The notes under the pieces are model-generated. The model was not told where the DNA came from. It saw only the letters and a list, made by a program, of their open reading frames with translations, and did not search any database. Made by a program: the position numbers and the translations under genes. From assembly GCF_020179755.1 (NCBI RefSeq), contig NZ_JAIUCY010000004.1, positions 466,053 to 530,052 of the forward strand: a stretch of 64,000 nt of DNA, written 5' to 3'. Source of the stretch: Herbaspirillum sp. alder98 (lineage in GTDB: Bacteria > Pseudomonadota > Gammaproteobacteria > Burkholderiales > Burkholderiaceae_D). Shown piece by piece: positions 56,233 through 64,000 of the stretch. Position 1 is the first letter of the stretch. Each line of letters starts with the position of its first letter.

Positions 56233-57015
56233 TCAGTTGGTGCTTTCAGCCGGGGCGACCTTGTCGTTGACCAGGCCGGCGTCATCAAACAGTTTTCGGA
56301 CGAGCCCGGACGCCTTGGCGTCTTCAAGAAATGCAGAAACATAGGACAGCGCCAGCGGCCGCTTCTTGGGCACGGCGATCGCAATCCCCGCGCTGTGAAG
56401 ATGGCCGTCCAGAATGCGCGAACCAGGAATCCCTGCCTGGTATAAAGCCAATACATCGCGCGACAAGGAGACCGCATCGACCCGACCGTCGCGCAGCATC
56501 TCCATGGCTTCACCGACTGTCTCGGACGAGACGATCGTTGCAGAAGGCAAGGCGCGCGCGGTGCCACGAATGGTGGTGGTGTTCGCAATGCCTGCCACCT
56601 TGGCGCTTGGCTTGTCGAGATCAGCAATGGCGTTGATTCCAGAATCTCCGCGCACCAGGCCTGTCGCCTGGAGGACGAAATAGCTCGGCCCGAAATCGAC
56701 CCGTCGGCGACGTTCCTCGTCGACCGGCATGAAAGCGACATCAATGACCCCACTTTCAAGTGCGTCGGTCAGTTGTCCGGAATTGGGGGCGACGTAGAAA
56801 TCGATTGGAACACGCAGTTGCGTTGCAAGTGCTTTCCCCAACTCGGCTGTCACACCGCGGGGCTGGCCGTCACCGTCCTTGACGACGAAGAAGTTCGACA
56901 TCTCCGGCGCAAACGCGACTCCGAATTTGATCACGCCACTGGGCGCAAGCTGACTCCTGGTCGCTTGCCCCTCAGTAGGGGTAGATGGTGGTTGGGTAAA
57001 TTGAGGATGGGTCAT
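56233..57015 (-). CDS. Solute-binding domain protein without signal peptide
   Basis: A 260-residue SBP_bac_3-type domain (IKFGVAFAPEMSNFFVVKDG at about 29-48, then RGVTAELGKALA, GVIDVAFMPVDEERR and VAGIANTTTIRG). The first 28 residues are polar (MTHPQFTQPP) with no hydrophobic signal, and no better start is seen upstream because no ribosome site exists. Either it is cytoplasmic, or the 5' end has been lost or replaced. It lies between the aminotransferase and the aldehyde dehydrogenase genes. Confidence 0.85.
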   Translation of the reverse strand: MTHPQFTQPPSTPTEGQATRSQLAPSGVIKFGVAFAPEMSNFFVVKDGDGQPRGVTAELGKALATQLRVPIDFYVAPNSGQLTDALESGVIDVAFMPVDEERRRRVDFGPSYFVLQATGLVRGDSGINAIADLDKPSAKVAGIANTTTIRGTARALPSATIVSSETVGEAMEMLRDGRVDAVSLSRDVLALYQAGIPGSRILDGHLHSAGIAIAVPKKRPLALSYVSAFLEDAKASGLVRKLFDDAGLVNDKVAPAESTN

Positions 57016-57092
57016 GGCAGTGTGCGATATGGGCGATAAATCAAGCGGGGCAAGGTGCCCTCACTTCTAAACATGTTTGAGCCTGGTCAGCT

Positions 57093-58550
57093 TTACCAAT
57101 TGGTCGAAATATATTTCGCCTCGGTAAACTCCAGGAGCCCGTGGTGCGCTCCTTCTCGTCCCAGGCCGCTTTGCTTGACGCCGCCAAACGGGGCGGCCGG
57201 ATCGGAAACGAGACCTCGATTCAAGGCAATCATCCCGCTCTCCACCATTTCTGATACGCGCAACCCGCGAGCAAGATCGCTCGTGTAGATGTAAGCGACC
57301 AGACCGTATTCGGTGGCATTGGCGAGCTCAACAGCTTGAGCTTCGGTATCGAACACGACGATAGGAGCCACAGGGCCGAAGATTTCTTCGCCCAGAAGAT
57401 CGGCATCAGACGACACATCCGTCAGTACCGTAGGCTGGAAGAAATAACCTACGCGGCCAGGCGCCTTTCCGCCTGTCAGTACCTTCGCCCCTTTTGCCAC
57501 GGCGTCATCTACCAAAGACGCTACTTTCTCGACAGCAGCTTTATTGACCAATGGACCGCACTGTGTGCCGGGCTTGATACCGTCATCAACCACCAAGGCG
57601 GCGATTCGCTCAGCAAGCCGACGACTGAACTCTGCAGCTGCCCCACGCTGGACGTAGAAGCGATTTGCCGCCGTGCAGGCCTCGCCGCCGTTACGCATCT
57701 TGGCGATCATTGCGCCTTCGATGGCCGCATCCATGTCAGCGTCATCAAACACGACAAACGGTGCATTGCCGCCCAGCTCCATCGAGCAGTTAATGACGGA
57801 ATCCGCTGCCTTGCGCAGCAAGATCCTCCCGACTTCAGTGGAGCCGGTAAAGGACAATTTGCGGACACGCGGATCTTCCAGGATAGCGTTGGAGACCTTG
57901 CCGGCGGTTGATGTAGTCAGAACATTCACGACTCCTGCCGGAACCCCCGCCTCAGCCAGGAGTGCGGCGATCGCATAGGCAGTCAGCGGGGTTTCGGTCG
58001 CCGGCTTCAGAATGCAGGTGCATCCGGCAGCAAGCGCCGGGCCAATCTTTCGGGTTGCCATGGCTGCCGGGAAATTCCATGGCGTAATGAGCAACGAGAT
58101 TCCAACCGGCTGATACTGTACAAGCGTACGCGCCATGCCCGAGGGGGCAATGCTGATCTCGCCATTGATGCGAACCGCCTCTTCTGCATACCAGCGGAAG
58201 AACTCTGCGGCGTAAGCGACTTCTCCTTTTGCATCGGTCAACGATTTTCCGTTTTCCAGCGAAATGAGCTTTGCCAGTTTTTCGGCATCCCGAATCATCA
58301 AGTCATAGCAACGGCGCAAGATATCGCTACGGACACGTGGCGCTGTCTTCGCCCAATCTTTTGCGGCCTTATCTGCAGCGTCTACCGCCTGAATTGCGTC
58401 TTCGACACTGGCGTCTGCCACGCTGGCCAAACGGCTCTCGGTCGCAGGATCGATAACGTCAATCCTCTTTCCGGTTGCCGACGCACGCCAGGCGCCGCCG
58501 ATGAAAAGGTCAGTAGGGATTGACGCAATGTTGAGCTCAGTTGATGCCAT
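57093..58550 (-). CDS. NAD(P)-dependent aldehyde dehydrogenase (succinate-semialdehyde dehydrogenase type)
   Basis: A 485-residue ALDH with TPWNFPAAMATRKIGPALAA (about 157-176), catalytic Glu258 (MELGGNAPF) and Cys292 (NGGEACTAANR). Its length and the IISLENGK-like SLENGKSLTDAKGEV block match GabD-type succinate-semialdehyde dehydrogenases. AGAGGAAA precedes the ATG. Together with the Fe-alcohol dehydrogenase 29 bp upstream it can turn a hydroxy acid or alcohol into a carboxylate by way of an aldehyde. Confidence 0.93.
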   Translation of the reverse strand: MASTELNIASIPTDLFIGGAWRASATGKRIDVIDPATESRLASVADASVEDAIQAVDAADKAAKDWAKTAPRVRSDILRRCYDLMIRDAEKLAKLISLENGKSLTDAKGEVAYAAEFFRWYAEEAVRINGEISIAPSGMARTLVQYQPVGISLLITPWNFPAAMATRKIGPALAAGCTCILKPATETPLTAYAIAALLAEAGVPAGVVNVLTTSTAGKVSNAILEDPRVRKLSFTGSTEVGRILLRKAADSVINCSMELGGNAPFVVFDDADMDAAIEGAMIAKMRNGGEACTAANRFYVQRGAAAEFSRRLAERIAALVVDDGIKPGTQCGPLVNKAAVEKVASLVDDAVAKGAKVLTGGKAPGRVGYFFQPTVLTDVSSDADLLGEEIFGPVAPIVVFDTEAQAVELANATEYGLVAYIYTSDLARGLRVSEMVESGMIALNRGLVSDPAAPFGGVKQSGLGREGAHHGLLEFTEAKYISTNW

Positions 58551-58579
58551 GATTTCCTCTGATATGCCGCGGGTATGAG

Positions 58580-59788
58580 TTAGTGAGTGCCGTAGAAGGC
58601 GTTCTGAACAATTTCACGCACGCCCTCAACATCAAGCTTGCGGGGGTTGTTATTGATAAGTCGTGCTGACAGCATTGATTGTTCGGCAACCCAGTCCAAC
58701 TTCTCCTCGGGCAGGTTCAAGCCCGCCAAGGTGCCAGGGATTCCGATACGGGCGCACAGATCACGAGTGCGCTCGATCGTTTCCAGAACGATTTGCTCTG
58801 AGGTGCCATGTGTGACACCGATTGCGTCCCCCATCGCCAGCAGTTCATGAAGGCATGCGGGCGCGTTATATGCCATGACATAGGGAAGAAGCGTCGCGAC
58901 ACCCAGGCCATGCGCAGTGTGCGTGAGCGCTCCCACCGGATACTGAATCGCGTGTGCCGCCGCCGTCCCCGCCACCCCAAAGGCCATCCCTGCCGAAACG
59001 GCCCCATACATCAGCATGCTGCGTGCGTTGACGTCCGAGCCGTCCTCGATTGCGCGAGGAAGATGTTTGAAAATCGCTCGAATCGCCACCAGCGCATGCT
59101 GGTCGCTGAACAGGTTCTTGCCGACGAACACTCGCTGCTGGGACAACTCCGGCGTGCGCGGGTGACTGATCGCGGTCAAGGCTTCGACGGCGTGTGTCAA
59201 TGCGTCTGCGCCTGACAAGGCCGTCAAGCCTGGCGGGCAGGTTAGAGTGAGTTCTGCGTCGCAGACAGCGGTATGCGGGATCAGATAAGGACTGGACACC
59301 CCGACTTTCAGGTCGCGTGCGTGATCGGCCAGCACCGCTACAGGAGTGACTTCGGAGCCTGTGCCCGAGGTCGTAGGAACTGCGACCACAGGGATGACGG
59401 GACCGGGGACCTTGAACTCGCCGTAAAAACGATCCATCGGCCCGCCATGGGTGAGCAGCAAGCTGACCAATTTGGCCATGTCCATGCAGCTTCCCCCGCC
59501 GATACCAGCAATCACGTCGGGATTGAAGCCTTCACAGAACTTGACGCACTCCTCGATACTTGAAAGCGGCAATTCCGCTTGCGTCCCATCAAATACCAGG
59601 CAATCCAGCCCCTTCGACTTCAGATCCGCGAGAATTTCATCCATCTCAGTGGATGCCGCGAAGCGTTGATCGGTGCAGACAAGAACACGTGTTCCGATAC
59701 GCCCAATAATCTGCCCAAGCGCGTGGCGCTGGCCGTTTCCGAAGATGATCGCATTGGGCGACCGCATTACTCCGAAGATTTCATCCAT
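58580..59788 (-). CDS. Iron-containing alcohol dehydrogenase
   Basis: A 402-residue group III alcohol dehydrogenase. The cofactor motif GIGGGSCMDMAK (about 95-106) is followed by metal ligands Asp195, His199, His279 and His293 in SGADALTHAVEA and AAAHAIQYPVGALTHTAHG. The start at 59788 is preferred because AGGGTG precedes it; a TTG at 59809 would extend by seven residues and overlap the Ldh2-type gene. Relatives oxidise 4-hydroxybutyrate, 1,2-propanediol or other alcohols; pairing with an SSADH-type gene makes 4-hydroxybutyrate one candidate. Confidence 0.92.
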   Translation of the reverse strand: MDEIFGVMRSPNAIIFGNGQRHALGQIIGRIGTRVLVCTDQRFAASTEMDEILADLKSKGLDCLVFDGTQAELPLSSIEECVKFCEGFNPDVIAGIGGGSCMDMAKLVSLLLTHGGPMDRFYGEFKVPGPVIPVVAVPTTSGTGSEVTPVAVLADHARDLKVGVSSPYLIPHTAVCDAELTLTCPPGLTALSGADALTHAVEALTAISHPRTPELSQQRVFVGKNLFSDQHALVAIRAIFKHLPRAIEDGSDVNARSMLMYGAVSAGMAFGVAGTAAAHAIQYPVGALTHTAHGLGVATLLPYVMAYNAPACLHELLAMGDAIGVTHGTSEQIVLETIERTRDLCARIGIPGTLAGLNLPEEKLDWVAEQSMLSARLINNNPRKLDVEGVREIVQNAFYGTH

Positions 59789-59805
59789 CTGTGTCACCCT
59801 GTTAG

Positions 59806-60852
59806 TCAATGTAGAAGCGAAGAGCCGAGCTCATTTCCTGCGGGATCAGCCAGATCTCGTATCCGCTGCCAGACCTCTGGAGCAATGAGAACTCCGTTTT
59901 TGAGGCTCGCATCCCTCTGGAGCAACGCACGATCTCCCGGCACCACCACCGGCCGCTCTGCAACAGCCGGTACAGATGTCCGAAGCATATTCAGGTAGTC
60001 CGTAACCGATTGCGTCATTGCATCCGACTCCGGCTCGATGACGATGAACACGTCGCCCTTGTTGCACAGCTTCGTTGAGTCAAGGGTGCCTGCCACATCG
60101 CGCCCCAAAGCAGATGCGGTGAGTGCCCCGACCAATATTTCGAAGGCAAGCCCCAGCGCATAACCTTTTGCACCACCGAACGGAGCGATCGCCCCGTCCT
60201 TGGCGGCAGCGGCATCGATGGTTGGATCGCCCTTGGCATCAAGGGCCCAACCAGGCTGGAGAGCCTGCCCTCTGTTGGCGTAGTCATGCACCTGGCCCAT
60301 CGATATGAGGCTAGTTGCCATGTCGAGAACGAAAGGATCAGGGGTGGCAGGAACGCCAATGGCCACTGGATTGGTACCGATCATGGCCTGACGGCCACCC
60401 CAGGGATGCACCAGTGCCTCACTGGTGGTAAGTGCAATCAGCACTTGCCCGTCTCGGGCAACACGCTCCGCGTAGAGCGCCAGCATGCCCAGATGATTGT
60501 TGTTGCTGATCGCTGCAGCCGCCAGGCCGGCAGTCTTTGCGCGAACTGAAATCTTTTCCAGCGCGGCCCAGGCTACAACCGGCCCCAACCCTTGCTGCCC
60601 ATCAACCTGCAACAACGCATCCCCACGCCAGCGCGACGTCCCTTCCGTCACAGGATTTGCTACGCCGTTGCGGATTCGTTCGATAACACGCGGCAGCCTC
60701 AACAGACCGTGTGATGCACGACCGCGAAGCTCAGCTTCCAGCAAGAGATCCATTTGCATCCTTGCTCCGGCATCAGGTACTCCGGCCTTGGTCAGGGCCG
60801 TAATTCCTACCTGCAAGGCCTGCTCGCTCTCGATTCTGATCTTTTCACTCAT
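59806..60852 (-). CDS. Ldh2-family (malate/L-lactate type) NAD(P)-dependent oxidoreductase
   Basis: A 348-residue enzyme with ELRGRASHGLLRLP (about 41-54, active-site His48), the nucleotide-binding NNNHLGMLALY and TNPVAIGVP blocks, and GGAKGYALGLAFEILVG late. The family contains malate, ureidoglycolate and sulfolactate dehydrogenases and Delta1-piperideine/pyrroline-2-carboxylate reductases. TGGAAG precedes the ATG. It lies 17 bp upstream of the Fe-alcohol dehydrogenase. The substrate is probably a 2-hydroxy or cyclic imino acid. Confidence 0.9.
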   Translation of the reverse strand: MSEKIRIESEQALQVGITALTKAGVPDAGARMQMDLLLEAELRGRASHGLLRLPRVIERIRNGVANPVTEGTSRWRGDALLQVDGQQGLGPVVAWAALEKISVRAKTAGLAAAAISNNNHLGMLALYAERVARDGQVLIALTTSEALVHPWGGRQAMIGTNPVAIGVPATPDPFVLDMATSLISMGQVHDYANRGQALQPGWALDAKGDPTIDAAAAKDGAIAPFGGAKGYALGLAFEILVGALTASALGRDVAGTLDSTKLCNKGDVFIVIEPESDAMTQSVTDYLNMLRTSVPAVAERPVVVPGDRALLQRDASLKNGVLIAPEVWQRIRDLADPAGNELGSSLLH

Positions 60853-60969
60853 ACTTCCAGCCTATTCTTTCCGACCTGCATTGCTCTTCTTTTGCGGGCA
60901 AGTTCTCGCCTTGGTGAGCCCGCCCGCATTACTTCGCTCCATGCTTATGCATAGAGCGATATGGTTTGC

Positions 60970-61899
60970 CTACTTTCCAGTCAGAGCGTATTCGGCTGCA
61001 ATGGGTGAATCAGTCGGCTTGGCCACAACGGCTTTGAATTCAGCGCTCATCGGAATATTGAGATTCACGCCCTTGGGGGGAATTGGCGCTTGGAACCATT
61101 TCGCATAGATGCGATTGATTTCCCCGGAGCGGTACACGTTGGAAATCGCCGCGTCGACTACCTTTTTGAATGCGGGATCATTGAGCGGCTCGATGATCCC
61201 GAGCGGCTCGACAGAGAGTGCCTCCGAGCTCAGAACATAATCTCCCGGGCTCTTCGATGTCGCGGCCAGAGATGCCAGGATAATGTCGTCGTTGATGATG
61301 GCTTGCGCCCGATCTGTCTCGAACATCAGGAATGCTTCAGCGTGGTCACGCGCAGTGAGGATCGTGATCCCAAGCTTTCGCTCGCCATTGAGCGTCGCCA
61401 GTTGCTTGATGTTCGAGGTGCCGGAGGAAGCCACCACGACCTTGCCCTTCAAATCGTCGAGCTTGCGATAGCTCGATGATTTCTTTGCCATGATCCGGCT
61501 TGAAGTGACAAAAATGGTCGGAGCGAAAGTAACGGTCTTTTGTCGCTCCTCGTTGTTGGTCGCGGAATCGCAATTCAGGTCGATGGTGCCGTTGGCGATC
61601 AGCGGAATACGGGTAACTGCGGTGACCGGCAGCATCTTGATATCCAGCTTGGAAAGCCCAAGTTCTCGCTGCACCGCAGTGGCGGCCTTCAGACACAGGT
61701 CGACCGCATAACCGATATAAGTCTGGTTTTCAGTCAGGTAGGAGAAAGGAATCGAGGAATCGCGCACTCCTAAAGTGATTACGCCGGTTTCCTTGATCTT
61801 CTTCAGCCGTCCCGTCAGATCCTGTCCATGAGCGCTGCCAACAAGTACGCCGAGGAGAAGCGTTGCCAGTGCAAGTTTTCCGCGTTTGAGTTGTTTCAT
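60970..61899 (-). CDS. Amino acid-binding periplasmic protein (glutamate/aspartate type)
   Basis: A 309-residue SBP_bac_3 protein with a signal peptide (about residues 1-25, ending SAHG-Q) and GltI-like features: GVITLGVRDSSIPFSYL, YIGYAVDLC, TIDLNCDSATNNEERQ and VVVASSGTSNIKQL. AAGGCA lies upstream of the ATG. It is the first gene of the cluster, divergent from the MocR regulator. No permease or ATPase gene follows, so it must use a transporter encoded elsewhere. Acidic amino acids are the best guess. Confidence 0.92.
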   Translation of the reverse strand: MKQLKRGKLALATLLLGVLVGSAHGQDLTGRLKKIKETGVITLGVRDSSIPFSYLTENQTYIGYAVDLCLKAATAVQRELGLSKLDIKMLPVTAVTRIPLIANGTIDLNCDSATNNEERQKTVTFAPTIFVTSSRIMAKKSSSYRKLDDLKGKVVVASSGTSNIKQLATLNGERKLGITILTARDHAEAFLMFETDRAQAIINDDIILASLAATSKSPGDYVLSSEALSVEPLGIIEPLNDPAFKKVVDAAISNVYRSGEINRIYAKWFQAPIPPKGVNLNIPMSAEFKAVVAKPTDSPIAAEYALTGK

Positions 61900-62153
61900 C
61901 AGAGTGCCTTATCCATTCCCGAGTTGAAAGGTGGTACCGCTCTTATTTGTCCAGCACAAGGTGTCCCCGCCTTACCCCATTGAGATTTCTCACGGCTTCA
62001 GAACGAACAAAGTAGAAGCGCAAGCCTTGGTTGAGAGAACCCTGGAGCTTTTATGCAGAAGGCGCCGCAACATCAGGCGCAGGCAAATGATAGCCAGCGC
62101 ACCGGCGCTTGTATGATACAGTTACGCATAACTGTTCATAACTGTATCAATAG
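61900..62153. promoter_or_regulatory. Divergent promoter region with a MocR-type operator
   Basis: The gap holds TGATACAGTTA (62114-62124) opposed to TAACTGTATCA (62139-62149), a perfect 11-base inverted pair, with a third half-site TAACTGT at 62129-62135 in the same direction as the right arm and 10 bp from it. An inverted plus a direct half-site is the arrangement seen for GabR/PdxR-like regulators. The array ends four bases before the MocR start codon. Confidence 0.65.
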
Positions 62154-63593
62154 ATGACTACTACAGATATCGCAGTCTCTCTCTCGAGAAATTCCAGCAC
62201 TCCGCTTTCCCAGCAGCTCTCTTCCGAGATTGAGCAATTGATCGACCGCGGTGTTTTGCGAGGAGGCACCAAGCTCCCGTCTGTTCGGGTGCTGGCCGAG
62301 GCGCACAGCACCAGTACGCATACTGTGGTCGAGGCCTATTCACACCTGGTCGCCCGTGGCGTCGTGCTATCGCGGCGCGGATCAGGCTTCTTTGTCGCAG
62401 AGAGTCCGACTAAATCCTCGGTGTCCGAAGTCGCAAAATTGAGGGAGTCGCTTGACCCGAAGAAGTTGGGACAAGAATTAATGTCTGATGCGCCGACATC
62501 GTCGGTCCGCCTCGGAGGTGGGCCGGTCGGTTCCGATTGGGTCGACTATATCGAGCTGGAGTCTGCGGTTCGGAAAATCTCGCGCGGACTTCTTCCAAGG
62601 TTCGGAGCCCTGGGCACGACGCAAGGTTATGCCCCTCTCCGGGAAATGCTGGCAAGACAGCTTTCGCAACGCGGTATCAAGGCTGCCACGAGCAATTTGC
62701 TGCTGACCAATGGCGCGACACAAGCGATTGACTTGCTAATCCGACTCTTGGTCAAGCCCGGTCAAACCGTGCTCATAGATGATCCAGGCTACTTCCAGAC
62801 TGTATGGGCGCTCAAGGTAAGAGGAGCGCATATTGTTGGCGTCCCCAGGAATCTGGACGGACCGGACGTTGCCGCGTTCGAGAAGATTTGCACAGAACTA
62901 AAGCCGAGCATCTTCTTTACGCAGAGTGCGCTACAGAACCCCACCGGCTCCATGCTGTCCTTATCGGTTGCGCACGACCTGTTGCGCGCAGCCGAGAAGC
63001 ATGGCGTAACTATCGTAGAAGATGATGTCTCGGCAGATCTGGCGCCGGAGAATTCGCCAAGATTGGCCATGCTCGACCAGTTGAATCGAGTTATCTATTT
63101 GGGAAGCTTTTCAAAAACACTGACTCCCAGCCTCCGAGTCGGCTATTTGGCCACCAAGCGGACTGACTTCCTTGAGGAGCTCGTGACACTGAAATTAATC
63201 AGTTGCTACGCGAGTTGTGAGCCTAACGAGGCCATTGTTCATTCCTTGTTGGCCGATGGCCACTATGCGCGACACGTCAGGCGGCTTGATCGCCGCCTGC
63301 AGGAAAGAGCCTCCACAGCAATAGCGCGCCTTGAGCAAGATGGCTTCCGAATTGATCAACCGTATATCGGCGGCACATTCGTATGGATGAAGCAGGTAGA
63401 CATTCCGGATGCCATGGCTCTGACCAACCAGGCATCGCGAATGGGGATGCTGTTAGCACCGGGTTGCGCATTCCGTCCGAATCTTGAACTCAGCCCCTAC
63501 CTTCGCTTCTCACTTCCGCTTTGCACCGACTCAGCGCTAGACATGCTCTCAAAGGCGGTATCTGCGACCAAAAAAGAGTTACGCCGAGGTTAG
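62154..63593 (+). CDS. MocR/PdxR-type GntR regulator with aminotransferase domain
   Basis: A 479-residue regulator. A GntR winged helix-turn-helix (about 15-80, TKLPSVRVLAEAHSTSTHTV) is joined by a linker to a class I aminotransferase-like domain with PLP Lys321 (YLGSFSKTLTPSLRVGYL), Asn262 (QNPTG) and Arg328. Such proteins sense PLP adducts of amino acids and control their catabolism. No ribosome site is visible, as the operator reaches four bases from the ATG. It is divergent from the amino acid cluster, its likely target. Confidence 0.93.
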   Translation: MTTTDIAVSLSRNSSTPLSQQLSSEIEQLIDRGVLRGGTKLPSVRVLAEAHSTSTHTVVEAYSHLVARGVVLSRRGSGFFVAESPTKSSVSEVAKLRESLDPKKLGQELMSDAPTSSVRLGGGPVGSDWVDYIELESAVRKISRGLLPRFGALGTTQGYAPLREMLARQLSQRGIKAATSNLLLTNGATQAIDLLIRLLVKPGQTVLIDDPGYFQTVWALKVRGAHIVGVPRNLDGPDVAAFEKICTELKPSIFFTQSALQNPTGSMLSLSVAHDLLRAAEKHGVTIVEDDVSADLAPENSPRLAMLDQLNRVIYLGSFSKTLTPSLRVGYLATKRTDFLEELVTLKLISCYASCEPNEAIVHSLLADGHYARHVRRLDRRLQERASTAIARLEQDGFRIDQPYIGGTFVWMKQVDIPDAMALTNQASRMGMLLAPGCAFRPNLELSPYLRFSLPLCTDSALDMLSKAVSATKKELRRG

Positions 63594-63954
63594 AGCAGCA
63601 TGCAGCTGCTCTCCTAAAGCCCCGAATCGACCGGTCTGTGCATACTCGATCTTTTTAGCTATAGCCCCGGCGCTTGCAATAAGCAATATCAGAAACCAAC
63701 CAGTGACGCCCGCTATCGGCCAATAGCAGACTTCTGATGCATCGCGCTGTCCAGGTCGCCGCTGCACCGTTCAGTTCGTTTCGGTTTGAGTGTCCAATTC
63801 AAACCGAACTGGGTGTCCACTAGCCTCCGCAATATGCATGCCTTGTTGAATTGCATCCAAAACTGACCCACTTATGGAGTGAACCCCTCGGGCTGGACCA
63901 AGGCCTGGAGATGAAGTGATACGCTTGTCGAGCCTTCTCAGGAGGAGCGACATC
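63594..63954. other. Intergenic region ahead of a probable insertion sequence
   Basis: A 361-bp stretch with two short minus-strand frames (62 and 61 residues) of no recognised family and poor context. It contains a perfect 10-bp inverted repeat, TTCGGTTTGA (63780-63789) and TCAAACCGAA (63799-63808), with GTGTCCA repeated at 63790 and 63813. This could be the end of the insertion sequence whose gene follows, or a terminator for the MocR gene. Confidence 0.45.
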
Positions 63955-64000
63955 ATGGCATCACGAGGTCCCTATCGGCGGCACAGCCCGCAATTCAAGA
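63955..64000 (+). mobile_element. Start of probable transposase orfA (IS3-type), truncated by window end
   Basis: ATG 63955 follows an excellent ribosome site (AGGAGGAG) and reads MASRGPYRRHSPQFK up to the last base. RGPYRR.S.QFK is the N-terminal pattern I associate with IS3-family orfA proteins. Only 15 residues can be seen, so the family is a guess; the rest lies beyond the window. Confidence 0.5.

Noticed and set aside
63579..63956. Two 61-62-codon minus-strand frames
   Set aside because: One overlaps the end of the MocR gene; the other is antisense to the ribosome site and start of the transposase gene. Neither has convincing context.

Overview
The window looks like a chromosomal segment of a plant- or soil-associated betaproteobacterium, most likely an Oxalobacteraceae member close to Herbaspirillum. 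This is inferred from high-GC coding, a Burkholderiales-type porin, the ChvE-GguA-GguB transporter, an L-fucose dehydrogenase whose N-terminus matches the Burkholderia enzyme as I remember it, and two methyl-accepting chemotaxis proteins. No rRNA, tRNA, CRISPR array or replication origin was recognised.

Region 1 (1-12 kb) holds housekeeping and accessory genes: a CorC/HlyC-type membrane protein, a quinone-reductase-like dehydrogenase divergent from a LysR regulator, a GNAT acetyltransferase, an exported alpha/beta hydrolase and an MgtC-family protein. It then has a tightly coupled five-gene lipid-modification operon (FAD oxidoreductase, DUF1365, cyclopropane-fatty-acid-synthase-like methyltransferase, SDR, SnoaL-like), divergent from a TetR regulator. 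The shared promoter region carries a 20-bp-period tandem repeat.

Region 2 (12-40 kb) is a sugar-acid catabolic island with three CUT2-type ABC importers. The first cluster handles L-fucose (lactonase, importer, mutarotase, L-fucose dehydrogenase, L-fuconate dehydratase) with a divergent IclR regulator. The second is chvE-gguA-gguB with an IlvD-type L-arabonate dehydratase, a sugar 1-dehydrogenase, a GbpR-like LysR regulator, a porin and an SMP-30 lactonase. The third is a ytfQRT-yjfF-type importer divergent from galM-dgoK-dgoA-dgoD, the De Ley-Doudoroff D-galactonate route. Hairpins follow the binding-protein gene in all three operons, one of them a classical terminator. REP-like elements separate the units, and a four-copy, 113-bp tandem array of the same elements follows dgoD.

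Region 3 (40-50.7 kb) holds an MFS transporter, a type I methionine aminopeptidase, an orphan LivF ATPase, a glycine-zipper lipoprotein, a LysE exporter, a PHB-depolymerase-like esterase, a chemoreceptor ending in a CheR-tether-like WEEF, a small VWA-like protein, an HD-GYP protein and a MetR-like regulator.

Region 4 (50.7-64 kb) is visibly less GC-rich and accessory. A short fragment of metE lies divergent from the MetR-like regulator. It is followed by two tiny secreted peptides, AT-rich repeats and a gene-poor stretch with hairpins. After that comes a second chemoreceptor and a minus-strand catabolic cluster: binding protein, Ldh2-family dehydrogenase, Fe-alcohol dehydrogenase, succinate-semialdehyde-type dehydrogenase, a binding protein without signal peptide, and an aminotransferase. 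A divergent MocR regulator precedes the cluster, with a three-half-site operator just upstream of its start codon. The window ends at the start of a probable transposase gene.
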